The notes under the pieces: generated by a model
Database searches by the model: none
What the model saw: only the letters and a program-made list of their open reading frames with translations
Told to the model about the DNA's origin: nothing
NCBI GenBank assembly: GCA_000827265.1
Contig: KN834768.1
Span: 480,765-544,764, forward strand
DNA from: Collybiopsis luxurians FD-317 M1
Lineage: Eukaryota > Basidiomycota > Agaricomycetes > Agaricales > Omphalotaceae
Direction of reading: 5' to 3'
Length of the DNA stretch: 64,000 bases
Shown: one piece after another, positions 61,946-64,000 of the stretch
How positions within the stretch are numbered: the first letter of the stretch is position 1
Layout of the letters: every line of letters begins with the position of its first letter
Translations under genes and position numbers: made by a program

Positions 61946-62466
61946 TCAGAGCTGTACAGGGTTACAGCCGATAGCGATGATTCCATCTGTGTCGAATTTA
62001 AGTATGCTTAGTATTAGTCGTTTACTCGTGATGGCGAATAACGGGTTGGGAGCAGGTTTTACGATCAAGGACTACTTACCAAAGTTGTTAAGCTCGCAGC
62101 ACACAGCTTGACCGTCGCTGTTAAAAAGACAAAGAAGTAATTTGAGCAAGTCATATTTAAGAATTTGGACGAGGGCATGAGAAACGAGGGATAATTGGGA
62201 CATAGGATATGTGCGTACCAAGTACTACTACCAGGGACGATGTTAGTACAGGAGAGAGCGATGTTGATGTCCAGAGTGGGGAGAATGATGTCGTGTGAGG
62301 CGAGGATGGGATCTGCGATGCTGCTGGAAGCTTTAGTAAGGGTTTCGCAGCAGAGTGGGCCGCCACCGGTGATGCAGTTGGCGGCGGGTTCGCAGATTCC
62401 GCCTTGTTCGGCGGAAGTGAGGGTGACACTGAGAGCAGCGAAAATAAAGGCCAGTTTAAGCTGCAT
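61946..62466 (-). CDS. Class I hydrophobin B7, the only intact B copy
   Basis: Exons 62219-62466, 62080-62117 and 61946-61986 give 108 residues. A signal peptide (MQLKLAFIFAALSVTLTSA) is followed by Cys25 and then C31-x7-CC-x32-C73-x9-C83-x5-CC-x12-C103, ending NPVQL. Exons 2 and 3 have exactly the lengths (38 and 41 nt) and phases found in family A, and the extra cysteine lies five residues before C1 as in A, so the families are paralogues. The loops are more charged and less Ser/Gly-rich than in A. It is head-to-head with F7 across 756 bp. All splice sites are standard. Confidence 0.9.
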
Positions 62467-63222
62467 GGTTGATTTGTTTAGTGGATGGATAGACCGACTA
62501 GAGAAGGATTGATGAGGGATATTGTTCGAGTAAAAGATGATAGACCCACTCCCCCGCAAGTAATTTCGAGTGGTCCATTTTTATGAATCGTCCCTTGGTA
62601 ATTCATTTCTTATTTTGGTTGCGGGAAGGCAGACCATTTTACTTCACGTCAAGATATAGCAGACGTAATTGACTGACGACTGAGGTAGATAGACGTACTA
62701 CGGCCTTAGCTCCCTCAAACGGGGCGTGTGTCTATCATATCTCTGCCACTGACGTCCTCTCGAAAGAATTTTCAAAGTCAGTTGAATTGGGATAGGTCAG
62801 TGAGCGATGAGCATTGTGGCGAATGTCATGATTCATGAATAAGCCGTCGACAATCAAAACCGTACTTACGGAATTAGTTCCCCCCGCCCTTCCTTCGCCT
62901 CCCGTTCTCTTGAGTTTTTGTCTAGGAACTGAGCTTGTTTAGCCAGAAGAGAATATGAGGGTTTGTAGAAGCTAGAGCAGCAGAGAGCCGGAGGCCGTCG
63001 GCGCTTAAACGGTAAGTCCGGCAAGTTCCGAAGCGCATGGAATTTAGCGCTCAAAGCTACTCTTTACCTCGAACGACGACGAGCATCGATCTTGGCTGCG
63101 ACTCCAGCGGCCTCTACTGCGCCTCATCGCCGTCGTCGTTACGCTTCTTTGTCTCACCGGTGACGTAGACACCCGTCTTTATCCTTGTTAGCGATACCTC
63201 AATCGATTCATAACCCGTACAG

Positions 63223-64000
63223 ATGTCCCGCCGCCGTGACCCATCACCACCCGTCATCGATATCTTTGACGACGACGACGAAGGATGGCAAGATATGCCC
63301 GTCGTTCACCAAGATGAGATCCGGGGTGGATTAGACGAGGAAGATCAGAAGAAATATCATTACCGTCCTCAGTCGGAAACTAAATACGCTTCTTCTTCTG
63401 GTACTGTTTCCAGTCTCAATACGTCCGGGGCAAAAGTTGTTGGGAACGCTACTGGGACCACACTGGACACGGATGAACAAGGATACCGATGGAGAGCGAA
63501 TCCGATGGGGGAGAAGGGTAGCGGTGAGTCAGTGGATCAATCCTCGAGTCTCGGGATTCTTCTAATCGAAATTGAAATTGTATGTTCAAGGTGTGAAAGA
63601 TTATCACGACTTCCACAACGAATCGAACTACACACGACTTCGACACGTAGAGGAAGATTGGGACGAAGGTGAAGAGGTGCACAAGACATCGCAGTATCTC
63701 TTTGGTGACGGCGACATGTTGGACGACCGAAAAGCTATAACGCCATTATCACAGATGCAGCAAACGAAAGGACTGCTGTCAGAGAGTCAAAAGATCGCAT
63801 ATGTCGGATTGTGTGCGTTGGTGACGAGACAGATGATCAAGGACCTTTCTGTCCCAGAGGTGACGAAGAAAAAGGTTAAAGTGCAAGTTAAAGTTCCTGT
63901 GCCGCCTGCCAAGGATGGCGAAGATGGTTCTACGCGGTCGGGGAGGAATTCACTTGATTCCAAAGGCGCCAAAACTGACTCGAAGAAAGTGCAAGGTTCG
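63223..64000 (+). CDS. F7, intact 5' part of an unrecognised gene (continues past the window)
   Basis: Exon 1 (63223-63523) and exon 2 (from 63591, open to the window end) give 237 residues so far. The N-terminus is MSRRRDPSPPVIDIFDDDDE, followed by EGWQDMPVV and a GLDEEDQKKYHYRP segment. Exon 2 begins VKDYHDFHNESNYTRLRHVE, then has EDWDEGEEVHKTSQYLFGDG, the helical stretch LLSESQKIAYVGLCALVTRQ and a Lys/Pro-rich part. The first 100 residues are acidic and probably disordered. I have seen similar QKIAYVGL-type motifs in fungal proteins but cannot name the family. Partial copies F1-F6 lie upstream. Confidence 0.75.

Larger units (their letters stand above)
26100..63540. repeat. Seven-unit direct segmental repeat array
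   Basis: The start codons of A3-A9 are spaced 5558, 5607, 5717, 5624, 5885 and 5341 bp apart. Every unit has the same order: A (plus), about 1.1-1.5 kb spacer, B (minus), about 0.75 kb, F (plus), about 2 kb spacer. The spacers have no convincing genes. They carry landmarks such as cgttggtcggctctacagcagaggc, seen in variant form downstream of A3-A7, and cacttacccgggttgagattt upstream of nearly every A gene. Units differ by small indels and by one solo LTR in unit 4. Confidence 0.9.

Noticed and set aside
26100..63540. CRISPR-like or satellite array
   Set aside because: The repeats are 5-6 kb, contain spliced eukaryotic genes and have no short direct repeats with unique spacers.

Overview
The window reads as nuclear DNA of a filamentous basidiomycete, most likely an agaricomycete. 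Genes are split by many short GT-AG introns of about 45-90 nt, there is a remnant of the agaricomycete-type DUF6533 family, and hydrophobins of class I spacing are present. No bacterial features are seen.

Left part (1-20,080): gene-poor sequence with a DUF6533-like remnant (2,069-2,805), a SINE-like foldback plus tRNA-like block (3,919-4,218) and a 193-bp tandem duplication. A compact group of single-copy genes follows: a 16-exon MFS siderophore-iron transporter (5,888-8,607, minus), a two-exon protein of unknown function (8,905-9,741, minus), a six-exon inositol monophosphatase (10,473-11,917, minus), a small acidic protein (13,122-13,526, plus) and a seven-exon enoyl-CoA hydratase/isomerase ending in the peroxisomal signal SKL (15,736-16,988, plus). 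From 17,000 to 20,080 I see only a long imperfect hairpin.

Right part (20,080-64,000): one hydrophobin amplification. Family A has nine copies (A1-A9), all with intact three-exon structures encoding about 116 residues. A1 and A2 lie on the minus strand; A3-A9 lie on the plus strand at the head of seven direct repeat units of 5.3-5.9 kb. Each unit is A (plus), spacer, B (minus), F (plus), spacer. B is a second, diverged hydrophobin family with the same exon pattern. Only the rightmost copy, B7, is intact; B1-B6 carry nonsense codons, frameshifts, lost splice sites or a lost start codon, some of them shared between units. F is the 5' part of an unrecognised gene. Only the rightmost copy (63,223 to the window end) is open; the other six are short broken fragments whose similarity to the intact gene stops exactly at an exon boundary.

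Interpretation: the rightmost unit (A9-B7-F7) looks closest to the ancestral locus. Repeated segmental duplication multiplied A, which was kept open while its C3-C4 loop diversified, and carried B and F along as decaying passengers. Unit 4 (about 44,100-48,250) has lost nearly all CpG to TpG/CpA, as expected from cytosine methylation or a RIP-like process, and it holds a 265-bp solo LTR with a 5-bp target duplication. All gene models were read by eye; no database search or computation was run.
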